A DNA stretch of 64,000 bases, from assembly GCF_009363115.1 (NCBI RefSeq), contig NZ_CP045298.1, forward strand, positions 3,779,501-3,843,500, written 5' to 3'. The DNA comes from Paenibacillus brasilensis (lineage in GTDB: Bacteria; Bacillota; Bacilli; Paenibacillales; Paenibacillaceae). Below the pieces are notes generated by a model. It did no database searches, had not been told where the DNA came from, and saw only the letters and a list, made by a program, of their open reading frames with translations. How positions within the stretch are numbered: position 1 is the stretch's first letter; each line of letters begins with the position of its first letter. This document shows, one piece after another, positions 63,905 through 64,000 of the stretch. Made by a program: the position numbers and the translations under genes.

Positions 63905-63942
63905 AGACAGATGATCCTTACGAGGGTCATCTGTCTTTTTGG
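63905..63942 (+). terminator. Terminator after the small hydrophilic protein gene
   Basis: AGACAGATGATCC and GGGTCATCTGTCT pair around TTACGA and lead into TTTTT. The remaining bases to 64000 hold no recognisable gene. Confidence 0.85.
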
Positions 63943-64000
63943 CATGTAAAAGCCTTGGAGCGATTTGGAGGCAGGTTAATTGAATCTGGAATATACCTTC

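Noticed and set aside
1..64000. CRISPR arrays, tRNA or rRNA genes, transposase genes
   Set aside because: Reading the window showed no regularly spaced repeats with spacers, no tRNA-like cloverleaf with a TTCGA loop and no transposase motif. A covariance-model scan would be needed to exclude small RNAs fully.

Overview
The window looks like chromosomal DNA of a Gram-positive, endospore-former-type Firmicute, most probably Paenibacillus (P. polymyxa-like). This rests on strong GGAGG ribosome-binding sites, Bacillus-type gene families (LicT/BglP-like, TcyP-like, YumC-like, LplJ-like, YpgQ-like), an adenosylcobalamin riboswitch, a preQ1-I riboswitch and a Bacillales-type holin-like toxin. The assignment is inference from gene content; no rRNA or tRNA gene is present.

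Left part (1-18.6 kb): the 3' end of an FHA-domain protein and two small unknown genes; then housekeeping genes: TIGR01777 epimerase, endonuclease IV with an extra C-terminal region, purU, transketolase, ppnP, a beta-hydroxyacid dehydrogenase, pgi, a YigZ/TetR pair, YjbQ, an orphan CysA-type ATPase, a PhnP-like MBL enzyme, a MocR regulator divergent from an EamA transporter, a Cof-type HAD phosphatase and lipoate ligase.

Centre-left (18.7-29.3 kb): a ten-gene cobalamin block. cobD, cbiB and a cobC-like phosphatase come first, then an AdoCbl riboswitch with terminator, then btuF-btuC-btuD uptake genes and cobT-cobU-cobS-cobQ. Together they take up corrinoids and do the late amidation, aminopropanol and nucleotide-loop steps. 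No corrin-ring genes and no adenosyltransferase are seen here. The riboswitch lies inside the block, so the first three genes are outside its direct control.

Centre (29.3-34.3 kb): a decay zone. It holds a frameshifted chemoreceptor, a stand-alone PTS EIIC lacking IIB and IIA, an intact cre/RAT/terminator leader, a frameshifted licT cut off inside PRD1, and directly joined to it the 3' part of a TcyP-type cystine symporter whose N-terminal region is missing. This looks like a deletion junction.

Right part (34.3-64 kb): a preQ1 riboswitch with a queuosine-precursor transporter, an Xaa-Pro peptidase, MBL and GNAT enzymes, a split ThrE-type exporter, HAD and kinase-like genes, an ACT-containing malic enzyme, speD, a zinc-ribbon protein, an RluA-type synthase, recQ, a B12-binding radical SAM protein and an alkaline phosphatase. 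A 27-residue holin-like toxin with the layout of a type I toxin-antitoxin locus follows, then DedA and a methyltransferase, several gene remnants, and small-molecule modification enzymes (Nudix, APH, GNAT, DinB). The end holds a Fur-box-controlled ferredoxin/flavodoxin-NADP reductase, an HD hydrolase, and a translationally coupled SPFH protein plus divergent NAD-kinase-like protein.

Most of the window is ordinary core genome. The items most worth a second look are the SPFH/NAD-kinase-like pair, the licT-tcyP junction with its surviving RAT, the type I toxin locus, the endonuclease IV C-terminal extension and the small remnants around 53.7-56.8 kb. I did not find a clear large undescribed defence or mobile system.
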